Positions 10,476 through 20,308 of a stretch of 64,000 nucleotides of DNA are shown piece by piece. Source of the stretch: Periplaneta americana (taxonomy: Eukaryota; Arthropoda; Insecta; Blattodea; Blattidae). Position numbers and translations under genes: made by a program. The notes below the pieces were generated by a model that had not been told where the DNA came from, made no database searches, and saw only the letters and a program-made list of their open reading frames with translations. Positions within the stretch are counted from its first letter, which is position 1. Every line of letters starts with the position of its first letter. The stretch lies in assembly GCF_040183065.1 (NCBI RefSeq), contig NC_091122.1, forward strand, positions 77,422,955 to 77,486,954, given 5' to 3'.

Positions 10476-13154
10476 CTACCAATAGCAGAGTGAGCATGTT
10501 GATAATGTCATGTAAAAAGGAACCGGTATATTTTTACTTATTAGTGGGTTTGGATGTTTATGGAGGGATGTTAGAAATTTTGTACGAAGAGTTTTGATAT
10601 AAGCTGAGAAGTACAGTATGCCAAGATCGTCGTACAGTTGGCTACTTCGAATGAGATAGTCCGCTCCAGTGATGGTTCGGCAGATGGCTCGTTGAAGTCC
10701 GTCCAGTCGTTGAAGATGTCGCGGATTTGCTTGAGCCCATATTTCACAACAGAATGTCATGTAGGATCGAATTAGAACTTTGTACAACATGGTTTTAACA
10801 TTTAAAGATGTATAACTCTTGAAAAATGAGTAAAGAAGCATATATCGTTGGAAGGCCTTCTCACGAATATGTAAGACATGATGTTTGAAAGTAAGTCTCT
10901 TATCAAGAAAAACTCAAAGATACTTGACGGTAGTTGTGAAAGGTATATTTTCATTTTGAATGGTTAAGGGTTGTGATTGCCGTGGAAATCTTCTTGTGAA
11001 AACAACTGCTTGCGACTTGGAGCCATTTATCTTAAGGCGCCATTTTGTGGACCATTGGGTAATAATATTTAAGGCTTCCTGCATTTGTAGACAAGCAAAA
11101 TGAATGTTTATATGCTTCGTATAAATAACAGTATCATCAGCGTATAGTGTAAGTTTACATTTTGGATGAATTGGTATATCACGGACATATGCACAGTACA
11201 GTGTTGGGCTTAAAACTGATCCTTGAGGAACTCCTGCTGTTATGACGTGAGCGTTTGAGAGACAGCGTCCGTTTTGAACACGAAAAGTTCTATCTGAAAG
11301 GTAGCTGGCGATAAGTTGAATATAATTTATAGGAATGTTAAGTTTGTGAAGTTTATATAATAAACCAGTGTGCCAGACAGTATCAAAAGCTTGCTGAATG
11401 TCGATAAATGTAGCTACTGTATGTTGTCCAAGTTGAAATCCTCTTTGAACGGATGTTGTTAATCTATGAAGTGCTTCTCTGGGACTATGGTGGGGTTTAA
11501 ATCCAAACTGTTCATGGTGGATGACATCTGGTGCAGTTAAATATGGCTTTAGTCGTGCCAGAATTATACGTTCAAAAATTTTTCCAAGGAAGTTGGTTAG
11601 GCTGATTGGTCTATAACTTTGGGGTAATGTTGGATCTTTTCCCGGTTTAACAATTGGTATAATATGTGCTGTTTTCCATGCTGTTGGAAAATAATTATGA
11701 TGTAGACATGAGTTGAATATCTTCGTTAAATGTGTTATTGCTCTTTTTGGTAATTTCTTCAGTATGGCTGGTGTGATTTTATCCGGACCAGGTGTCTTCT
11801 TCGGTGCTAGATTTCGAATTATGATCTTGATTTCTTGTGGTCGTACGTGAGGTGCATTTCCCGGTTCAGGGGGATGTAATATGGACTGTACATGTTGCGA
11901 TATTGTTGTTGAAAAGTCTTGTAGTGAAGAGTGATGATGGGAGGAGAATCGGTTTTGAAAGGAGTTTGCAAGAGCTTCAAGCCTATCAATGGGATCATAA
12001 TTAAATGTACCACTTGAGTCTTTAATAGGTGTTGAATTTTTTGTGATAGATTATCCTAACATTCGTTTTGTAAACGACCAAAAGATTTTTCCTGTAGGCT
12101 TTATGTTTTCCACTGTGTCGGCAAACTTATTGATTTTGTAAAGCTCATATTTTCTTCGGATAGCACGTTGATACCGATAAAAAACTCTTTTTGCTTGAGG
12201 ATCCGCATAGAGTTGCCACCGTTTTCGAGCTTGGTTTTTGGCTTTAAGAAGATATTTTAGTTCATTTGTACCATAAGCGTTGTTATCTGATTTCTCAAAA
12301 GTCAATGTGGAGGACATTTCATCGAATATGTCTATGATAGTGTCTGAAAATATTTTTATAGCAGTTTCTATTTCTGAAGTTTTTAAAGTCGGTAGAGTAC
12401 CTGGGATGATTTGGTGCAAGCGTTTTGTGAAGCCATTCCAATCTGTAACTTTTTCTGTAGAAGGTTGATCTGATATCATATGGAAAGGGGTCTTGAAAGT
12501 CAGAAGTACTGGAATATGGTCGGAGTCAAGAGCGTTTAAGCAGATTTGTTGAACCGGGGAATATTTTGTGTTACATAAACAAATATCAAGTACATCTGGA
12601 TGATGAGTGGTTATCCAGGGAAATCTTGTAGGTTCTTTTGGTCCTGTAATTGAGTAATGAAATTTATTGGAATGTAATAACAAAGTTTCACCTTTCGGAG
12701 TATTCAGTCTAGAATTCCATGATTTATGTTTTGCATTGAGATCACCACAGAAAATGAAATGTTTGTGATGTGTGATAAGCAGGGTCAGGTCGTTTTCATT
12801 GAGTTGAGCGTATGGCGGGTAATAAACAGATGCTATGAGTATTTCTGTTCCTTCAAGCTGGATGAATACACCAGTGGCTTCAAGATTCTGAAAAATCGGT
12901 AGAATGGCTGTTCGATATGGTATGGAATTTTTAATGAGTATAGCAGTTCCTCCTCCAGGTCGGTTGTTTCTATCTGTACGGATAACAGTATAGTTGCGTA
13001 CACGAAATTTTATAGTGGGTTTTAGATCAGTTTCACTATTACATGCGAGGTCAATATCATAATTAAAGAGCAAGGCTTGTAGTTCGTAAGTCTGGTGGAT
13101 TATTCCATTGGCATTGAAATTTAAGATGTTTAGTCCTCTGTGTTTGGAAAGCAT
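10476..13154 (-). pseudogene. LINE ORF2 endonuclease-reverse transcriptase, two stops
   Basis: One frame of 893 codons from ATG 13154 to the stop at 10476 is open except for TAA at 12053-12051 and TGA at 10916-10914. The first 230 residues are the endonuclease (NFNANG, SETDL, GGGTAILI, GDLNAKH, LDSDHIPVLL). The RT domain follows with PGPDKI, YRPISLTN, EQFGFKP, DIQQAFDTVW, GVPQGSVLSP (about 11240) and the catalytic YADD (about 11135-11146). The C-terminal part continues to TLSTCSLCYW. At the TGA the context is KYL-stop-VFLDKRLTF, where this family normally has Gly, so GGA to TGA is the likely change. The RT catalytic residues look intact. Confidence 0.88.
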
Positions 13155-13425
13155 TTAGGGGTCATTTATAGATTGTTGTAAATTGAAAAGATTAATGAAA
13201 CATTCAATGAATATTATGACCTTGGATATTGAGTCATTTGCATTTTGGATTTTATGAAGTGTTGTGCGGACAAGCTGAATTGTACGTTGAATGTTCAGTG
13301 AGCGTAAGATATTAACAATATCTTTGAAGGAGTGTGATATTAATTCAGATGATGTTGATGTAGCAATTTGAGAATTAAATGTTGACTGGAAAGCTTTGGT
13401 GGAGGAGGAGGAATATTTACTGCAT
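13155..13425 (-). pseudogene. LINE ORF1 C-terminal fragment
   Basis: An open frame ends at TAA 13157-13155, directly abutting the ORF2 ATG (TAAATG). It reads SFKDIVNILRSLNIQRTI and VIIFIECFINLFNLQQS, similar in pattern to the ORF1 C-terminus of copy A (ILNIFKNINLQQILKKL). The zinc knuckles are missing because of 5' truncation. The abutting stop and start suggest termination-reinitiation for ORF2, unlike the 17-nt overlap in copy A. Confidence 0.7.
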
Positions 13426-13630
13426 ATAGTTCAACTTTTCGCCGCCAGGTGCGCTGCTGGATGCACGGAGTAGTTACTCTTTTCGCTACTTGGTGCGCTG
13501 CTAGATGTAATAACGCCTCTAACCGCATATAGATGGCAGCACGATAAATTTCTAGAACAGCGCCTCTAGTATGTTTTACGAGAAACTCAGTAAGTTTCGC
13601 ATCGTATTATATATTTATCCATGCCCCTGG

Positions 13631-13975
13631 TTTGTAGTACTATAAATTATAAGAAAAATAGGTTAGAGTTGTCCTTCCGAAAGATCCAGGAAGATAAGTT
13701 TATAGAATATAATATATATTTTATAAAAATAATATATAAACCTTATGTATTTCAGAGTTCAATAGTGGAAGGAAGGTGTTAATTTTTTCAAAAGAACACG
13801 ATATCGAAAGTACAATACATTTTATGGTCTGCTAGGGAAAGAGTCTGTGATAAGGCGATAGTAGCGATCCTGGTGGTGAGCAACTACCTATGGATGCATA
13901 TTTCAACTGTCTACGTTTGCATATTTAGTAAGTATGAAGCTTCGTGACTGTATATACTAGATTGTGGTTGAAGAC
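13631..13975. repeat. Unclassified repeat X, uninterrupted copy
   Basis: About 345 bp that recurs at 17436-17459 plus 19991-20283, in the same orientation. The block starts GTTTGTAGTACTATAA and ends in GACTGTATATACTAGATTGTG, which is the same type of end as the 20309-22188 element. No ORF. This copy supplies the empty site for the hAT-like insertion at 17460-19982. Confidence 0.8.
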
Positions 13976-14187
13976 AATTGAACATTGGTCCGCCATATTT
14001 TGGCTAGTCACAACAAAGGGGCATGGCTCGGATGTTGTAGGAAATGACTGTGATGAAGTTGGTATTATTGTGAATTGAGTTACATATTAAGACTACTGTA
14101 TGTTAATAAGTAAAAATAAAATATACACAAAACTTCAAGTTTTATAACAGCTGTAGGCCTATGTTTTCTTACTTTCACTAAATATAG
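13972..14187. repeat. Repeat shared with element B in inverted orientation
   Basis: The block from GTTGAAGACAATTGAACA to ACTAAATATAG is found again, inverted, at about 23590-23806 inside element B. The two copies differ by scattered substitutions and small indels. It includes a CCGCCATRTTT motif and no ORF. Confidence 0.8.
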
Positions 14188-14935
14188 CCCCGGTCTAGAT
14201 CGAAAAAGCATTGACTGTGCCATATTTCGAATTTTTGTGAAAAGCTATGTATGTATGTATTTATTTACACTGCAAGTGGGCAAGCACCCGGTGGCAGTGG
14301 TATATACAATATTAACAATACACAGTTAAAATGATAAGCAATACACAATAAAATTTACAATACATAATACAATTTACAACACATATACAATTTTATACAC
14401 AATACAATAAGAATACACAATACAATTTAACACAATAATAATAAAACATAAAATAAAACACTTACTTTTACAACACAACCTACATAATTATGTATAGGTC
14501 CTACATAAGTTTCAATAGTCTTTCACTTTACTCTCATCTCATTCACTGTAGTGGCACTATGACGCATTTCACTGACACTTTAGCACAAATTTCACTGACA
14601 CTCTGTAACACATTTCACTGACACTATAGAACACATTTCATTGACGCTATAAATTATCACTGATCGGAACTGTTCCCTGCACTGTAAAACCATAACTTCA
14701 CTGACTCACCTCGCTTCACTGATACAACAGTTCAAATAAGTCAAATAATTGCATTCTTATGCATACTTATAAACAGAACTACATTTAAACTAAACATTTC
14801 TAGTCTAAGGCCTTCTTACACGCTATTTTTAAATAATTTACAATTCAAACCAAGGAAGTAAACTCGTAAGGCTAGATAAATTCATGTCACCTTAAAAAAA
14901 TAAATGTTGAATGTCACCTTAATTTTATTTTCACT

Positions 14936-16490
14936 TTATACACAACTTTTTAAATTATTCTTGAATCTCCTTAAGGAAGGACAGCCCTCAAAGACCGCTG
15001 CAGGAAGGTCATTCCAATCATTTATAGTTCTGTTTAAAAATGAGAATTTACCTACATCCGTTATCTGTTTCCTACATTTGATTTTAAAATCATGATCGTT
15101 CCTACCATAGTACGTTGGCTTTTCTAACCGAGCCGTTATGTCTACCCATGCTTTCTGATCTAGATATGCTCTATACAGTGATGTTATTCTAGTTTTCCTA
15201 CGTCTGTTTTCCAAAGTTTCCCATTTAAGTTCTTTTATCGTATCGTTCCCATCTTCTCTTTTACCTTTAACAAATTTAGCTGCCCTATACTGTATTCTTT
15301 CTAAGGAATTTATCTGATATATTCTATAGGGATCCCAACACGTAGTTCCGTATTCCATTAACGGTCGCACTAATGTTAGATATGCTATTTCCCTCGATTT
15401 GGGGCTAGCCTTTCTCAAGATTCTCATAATAAAGTGAAGTGCCCTCCATGCTTTGCCTGTAACATTATCAACATGCTCTCCCCAAGAAAGTTTGGAGTTT
15501 AAATACACTCCTAGGTATTTACAACATTGTTCTTGCGGAATTACAACACCACTGAATTCGTAATTAAGACTAGTTTCCTCTCGGGTTTTACAAAATGTTA
15601 TAGATTTACTTTTAGAACCATTTATTTTCATCCTATGCTTTAACGCCCAGTTGTAAATGTTATTCAAGTCTGTTTGAATAGCATCTACATCTGAATTATT
15701 TCTAATCTTTCTATAGATAATGCAGTCGTCTGCAAATAGCCTCACATTTGATGTAATATCTTGGCATAGGTCATTTACGTATATTATAAAGAGTAATGGA
15801 CCCAGAACGCTACCCTGTGGCACCCCTGAACTTATATTTCCAATTTCCGATATTTCATGACCTACTCTAACTCTCTGGGTTCTACCTTTTAAGAATTCTT
15901 GGATCCATAGCACCACTCTTTTATCTATTCCTAGCCTACTTAACTTATCTATTAATATGTCATGTGGCACCAAATCAAATGCTTTCGAAAAGTCAATCAC
16001 AACTGCATCGATTCTTCCGCCTCTATCTACCTCTTCAGCTAGATACTGAACCAGCGACGTAATTTGACTATCACATGAGAAGCCTTCCCTAAAACCATGC
16101 TGGCGGTTGTAAAACCAGTCTTTCGCATTTAGAACATGACGAATATAATCCGATATCAAATGCTCCATGACTTTACATACGACAGATGTAAGGCTAATCG
16201 GTCTGTAGTTTCCGACATCTAATTTATTTCCACCTTTATGTATGGGTACCACTATAGCTGATTTCCAGTCACATGGAATAGCTGCATTGTTTATGGAAAC
16301 ATGAAATATACGCATTAAGTATGGAATTATGGCCTCGGAACCTAATTTAAGAATCTCTGTAGCAATACTATCTGGTCCTCGAGACTTCCGATTTTTTAAT
16401 TTCGTTATTCTCTCTCTAACCCCTTTGGAAGTTATTTTGAAAGTCGAATTTGGTTCACATTCACGGTCTGTGACACAACCACTCCTATCA
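14936..16490 (-). pseudogene. CR1-like reverse transcriptase, open frame
   Basis: A long open frame encodes the RT domain and C-terminus. From ATG 16315 it runs 459 residues, and the frame remains open upstream to the microsatellite with GPDSIATEIL, so the ATG is internal. Motifs in order: YRPISLTSVVCKVMEHLI, QHGFREGFSC, VVIDFSKAFDLVPHDIL, GVPQGSVLGPLLF, LFADDCIIY (catalytic Asp pair) and the C-terminal AAVFEGCPSLRRFKNN. The RT itself has no stops or frameshifts, but its endonuclease part is damaged and truncated, so the element cannot move on its own. Compare the badly broken RT of the related copy at 58860-61800. Confidence 0.85.
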
Positions 16491-16495
16491 GCGGG

Positions 16496-16549
<54 letters not shown>
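16496..16549. repeat. (ATT)n microsatellite
   Basis: About eighteen perfect ATT/TTA units inside the LINE. Confidence 0.95.
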
Positions 16550-16950
16550 GAAAACCTAAATGAAATAGGAATTTAATATGTCGGCCTTTTCTTTGTCATC
16601 AGTTATACTTTCTCCGTTCTGATTTCGTAAAAGCACTACTCCTTAATTTTCCCTTTTCTCCTGCGTACATAATTATAAAACTGTCTCCAATTGTTACTTT
16701 CATCTTCTTTTAAAATAGTTTTTAGAAAATTTTCCTGAGCTAACCTTTTTTCACACTCAAGTTTCTTAATTAATTCGAAATATATTTCCCAATGCTCATG
16801 GCTCCGTTTACGTTTGCTAAATGCGCGCCTTGTCTTTTTCTTTAAGTTGCGAATATAATTAGTGTAATATTCTGGGTCCGGATTTTTCTTAATTATTTTA
16901 GAAGGTACACATTTTACTAATGCCTCGAAAATTATACACTTAAATTTATG

Positions 16951-17350
16951 TCACACATTTTCCATATTTCCTTCAGTCCTTAGAAAGTAATCATGCTTTT
17001 GTCGTAGAAACGTTTGTAATTCATGGACATCGGTTTTGTTGAAGTTCCAGACAGACACTGGACTTGACCTAGGATTTACTGTGTTTTCCCAGAAGATTTC
17101 TAATAAGACGCTATTGTGATCACTTATTTTATGAAGACTTTCAGAGTTGACAAAGAGAGAGACAGGTCTTAGTAGGTAAACATCTAAGAGGGCATTGTCA
17201 CGCGTCGGACCATTTACTACCTGCGTGAAATCTTTACGCCAGATCAATTCATTAACAAGGGTCTGTGCATCTGAATTTGTACCTGAAATCCCGTTCCAGT
17301 TAATTTTCGGGAGGTTTAGATCCCCAGCAATTACTACGTTTCGGTCTTCA
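16951..17350 (-). pseudogene. CR1-like endonuclease C-terminal fragment
   Basis: Reads VVIAGDLNLPKINWNGI, then ELIWRKDFTQVVNGPTRDN and ISDHNSVLLEIFW, the last two blocks of an AP endonuclease. The N-terminal half with the catalytic Glu is absent because the element is truncated. It aligns by eye with GDLNLPQINW and ISDHNAVILEIIW of the full-length CR1-like element further right. Confidence 0.75.
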
Positions 17351-17623
17351 AAACTGTGAAATGTTCGTTATCGGTTGTAATAAGTATAAATGGGTAAAAT
17401 ACAATACTTTGAATAATAATACGTGACAAGAAGACGTTTGTAGTACTATAAATTATAAGTAGACTTCGTTGAATTGCCACACGCAGCATGCAATCAGGTT
17501 GCCGATGTACGGTACTATAGACGAGGTGGGCGAGCTCCCGATCTCGTAGTATAAGCAGTTCATATTAAGCGTTGTGACCGGTCCAAATAGAGCAGCTACA
17601 GCTATATATACATAAGTAAGCAC

Positions 17624-18343
17624 TTGTTTTTGCATTACTGTGGTTGGAATAGTCAAAGCTTAACATTTGTTCAGTGCAGACAAGAATTCAATCAAACATA
17701 CTACAATGAGAGTGTTGCTGTTCCAAATAATTGCCCCTGGAATACCCTTACCCCCGCAGCCAGTCTGACCCGTTGGGAAACGTTGTTGGATGCTGTTAAT
17801 TATTATGCAGAACATTACGGCAAAATAATGGAGTTAATTGATGCATTGGATAGCACAGACAGTTCCGCTGTTGCAGCTGTAAAATCATTGCCTTCTTAAT
17901 AGCTTTTGGAAGATATTCTGTTCATTGATTCTAATTTTAAAATCGTGTCCAAAAGCATCACCCTGTTAGAATCGTATAAACTACAACTCTCAGAAGCCCT
18001 TAATATAGTGGATAAAGTATCACAAACCGTTATCCAAAATAACAATTCACTAATTTCAGAAAAAGTGAAATGTAAGTTGAGAAACATTATTGCTAAAAAT
18101 TCTGCCTATTCACAACTTCGTATTATAAATGATGTACCATCAGGTCACGACAAGACGTCTGAAGTTGGTGTACTAATAAGTAGTGACTTTCCGTTCTTCA
18201 AATATGCACCTATTACATCGTGTGATGTTGAACGTACATTTTCCCAATATAAAAACTGTTTGAGTGACCATCGGAAGAGGTTCACTTTGCAGTCGCTCAA
18301 ATTGAATGTAACTCTTATCTGCAATGCACTAATTCAAGTATGA
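17624..18343 (+). pseudogene. hAT-type transposase C-terminal remnant
   Basis: A single frame open on both sides of a tandem TAA TAG at 17897-17902. The second half ends with the hAT dimerisation region: DFPFFKYAPITSCDVERTF followed by SQYKNCLSDHRKRFT and a C-terminal hydrophobic stretch. In the hAT family this region mediates transposase oligomerisation. The N-terminal BED finger and most of the catalytic domain are not seen. No start codon is convincing, as the first stretch begins without an ATG. The position inside a TIR element with an 8-bp duplication fits the family. Confidence 0.78.
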
Positions 18344-18448
18344 TGCGAGTATATTACATTACATTTTAAGAGTTAATATATCTCACTACAAAATAATTGT
18401 GTATTTATATGTTTAGACATTTCCTACTTCAATGATCATTCATTATAT

Positions 18449-18710
18449 ATTGTCCACACTTGTGAAGTAACGGTCAGCGCGTCTGGCTACGAAACCACGT
18501 GTCCCGGGTTCGAATCCCGGTCGGGGCAAGTTACCTGGTTGAGGTTTTTCCGGGGTTTTCCCTCAACCCAATACGAGCAAATGCTGGGTAACTTTCGGTG
18601 CTGGATCCCGGACTCATTTCACCGGCATTATCACCTTCATATCATTCAGACGCTAAATAACCTAGACGTTGGTACAGCGTCGTAAAATAACACAATAAAA
18701 TAAAAAATGA
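18449..18710 (+). mobile_element. tRNA-derived SINE, near complete
   Basis: Flanked by ATTCATTATAT (18438-18448 and 18711-18721). The head has a Pol III B box, GGGTTCGAATCCC, and an A-box-like TAACGGTCAGCGCGTCTGG. The anticodon-like loop CTACGAA suggests a tRNA-Arg(ACG) origin. The body contains GGTTTTTCCGGGGTTTTCCC and CGCTAAATAACCTAGACG and ends with an A-rich tail. From memory this resembles SINEs of cockroaches and termites (Talua-type). Related copies lie at 27664-27905 and 57824-58034. Confidence 0.88.
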
Positions 18711-18849
18711 ATTCATTATATTGCTTAAATGCAGGATACAGGTTTTATTGTAACCGGAGTATACTGCTTAGTGTTTACATTAGAGGCATACTCTATCCTT
18801 TCCACGCCCACTTCTCATACACTCTATACTGCGTGCATAGTAAATCTTA

Positions 18850-19950
18850 AGCTACGGTTTGGCTACGACGATCTTCGCCGACGATCATCGCTGGCGACCT
18901 TCGCTGGGATTCTGTTCCGTTGATATGAATGTGCCTGGTTTCTTTACGGCGATGAACGTCAACGAACGTCGCTGGGCTCGACGAACATCGTCGTCGTTTG
19001 CCTTGGAGGCAAAAACCTGGCGATGATCGCCGAGAAATCAATTGTAAAATTACAGTAGATCATGAATTAAATCATTTAATAACATGTGATTTATACATCA
19101 TAATACCATAATGGCGGTAAAACAGAAATCTTTCTGCAATTTCTCCACTAATGAAGACGAGATATTAATTAATTAAACACAAATTCCTGTTCGACATGAG
19201 CCAAAAAGAAGAACCAACGTAAACAATACCAAATTTATATTTTGTAACAACCAGAACTGTTAATACAATTGAGTAAAATGATTCATAATTGAAGGACACA
19301 CACACGATGCAGCAGATTTACCTACTGAAGCAAAAGTTTCAGTATGAAATAGTAAGTGAAGTGGAATTCCGAGCAAAGGAGAGAAGTGCAACAACCTCCT
19401 CACATTTTATTTTTATTTGTAACATTATTTCCTAAATAAATGCTCCTAAATGAAAAAATAACATTGTAAAAAGTAAAAATAAAGTGTTTATATAATTGGT
19501 TTTTACCTTAAAGTTATGCTTATCTTTCAGCTGGGTTTATTGGTTTGTGAATATATGTTGTGGGTAATTTTAAAATATAATGTTCAATAGAACTTAAAAC
19601 AAAATGAAATTGTTCGGGAGAAAGTCTGAAATATTCCTTAAAATTGGTGGGTTCATTTTCAAGATGTCTTAATATCAGTGAATTAAAGCACCCGTCTGTA
19701 GATCTATTTTAAACATGACATTAACTACTTTAAAGACCCGTACTTGTTTTTCAAGGCAAAACTTATATTATAACGTTATCATATTGTCATCCACATATCA
19801 GCTGATCAGACATGGTCAACTATATAAAACAATTTGCTATTCATCTACGAAGTTCCCCGGTAAAGAAACCACCCTCTGACGATGACCGCTGGCGATTTCA
19901 ATCGTCGGCGATGTTCGTTCGACGAAGATCGTCGTAGCCAAACCGTAGCT
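18850..19950. mobile_element. PIF/Harbinger-type non-autonomous element, TTA-flanked
   Basis: Ends are AGCTACGGTTTGGCTACG and its mirror, and the inverted repeats extend 35 bp or more through GATCTTCG. TTA is present at 18847-18849 and 19951-19953, the 3-bp TWA target duplication typical of PIF/Harbinger. The subterminal DNA is rich in CGAYGATCNTCG-like units. No transposase ORF. Confidence 0.82.
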
Positions 19951-19990
19951 TTACGATTCTCGTGGCAATTCCACGAAGTCTAATTATAAG

Positions 19991-20283
19991 AAAAATAGGT
20001 TAGAGTTTTCCTTCTTCCGAACGATCCAGGAAGGTGAGTTTATAGAATATAACATATATTTTATGAAAATAATATAAAAATTTTATGTATTTCATATTTC
20101 AATAGTGGAAGGAAGGTGTTATTTTTTCAAAAGAACACGATATCGATAGTACAATATATTTTATCGTCTGCTAGGGAAAGAGTCTGTGATGAGGCGATAG
20201 TAGCTATCCTGGTGGTGAACAACTATCTATGGATGCATATTTAGTAAGTATTAACCCTCAAGACTGTATAGTAGACTGTGGTT
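19991..20283. repeat. Repeat X, second copy, right part
   Basis: Continues the 17436-17459 stretch after the hAT-like insertion and matches 13654-13975. It ends GACTGTATAGTAGACTGTG. The copy lacks about 20 bp found in the first one near the end. Confidence 0.8.
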
Positions 20284-20308
20284 GAAACGCCGCCCTTTGT
20301 GATCGGGT

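Larger units (their letters stand above)
10351..13430 (-). mobile_element. Jockey-like LINE copy B, 5'-truncated, poly(A)-ended
   Basis: Minus-strand LINE with a complete ORF2 and the last part of ORF1. The 3' end is marked by a 15-nt poly(A) (T-run at 10351-10365) about 110 nt past the ORF2 stop. The ORF1 similarity to copy A ends near 13430, where truncation is inferred. No target duplication was found. Confidence 0.85.
14246..17375 (-). mobile_element. CR1-like LINE copy C, 5'-truncated
   Basis: Minus-strand LINE ending in a TATG/CATA microsatellite instead of poly(A) (14246-14260). The sequence just inside that end, CCGGTGGCAGTGG on the plus strand, is shared with the full-length element at 58308-62964. 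The endonuclease is truncated near 17375. An ATT microsatellite interrupts the endonuclease-RT linker. Confidence 0.85.
17460..19982. mobile_element. hAT-like transposon with 8-bp target duplication
   Basis: The left end TAGACTTCGTTGAATTGCC and the reverse complement of the right end TAGACTTCGTGGAATTGCC form terminal inverted repeats. Both sides are flanked by ATTATAAG (17452-17459 and 19983-19990). The uninterrupted repeat at 13631 has a single ATTATAAG at the same place, an exact empty site. Inside are a hAT-type transposase remnant (17624-18343), a SINE (18449-18710) and a TTA-flanked element (18850-19950), leaving only about 30 bp of the right hAT end. Confidence 0.9.
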
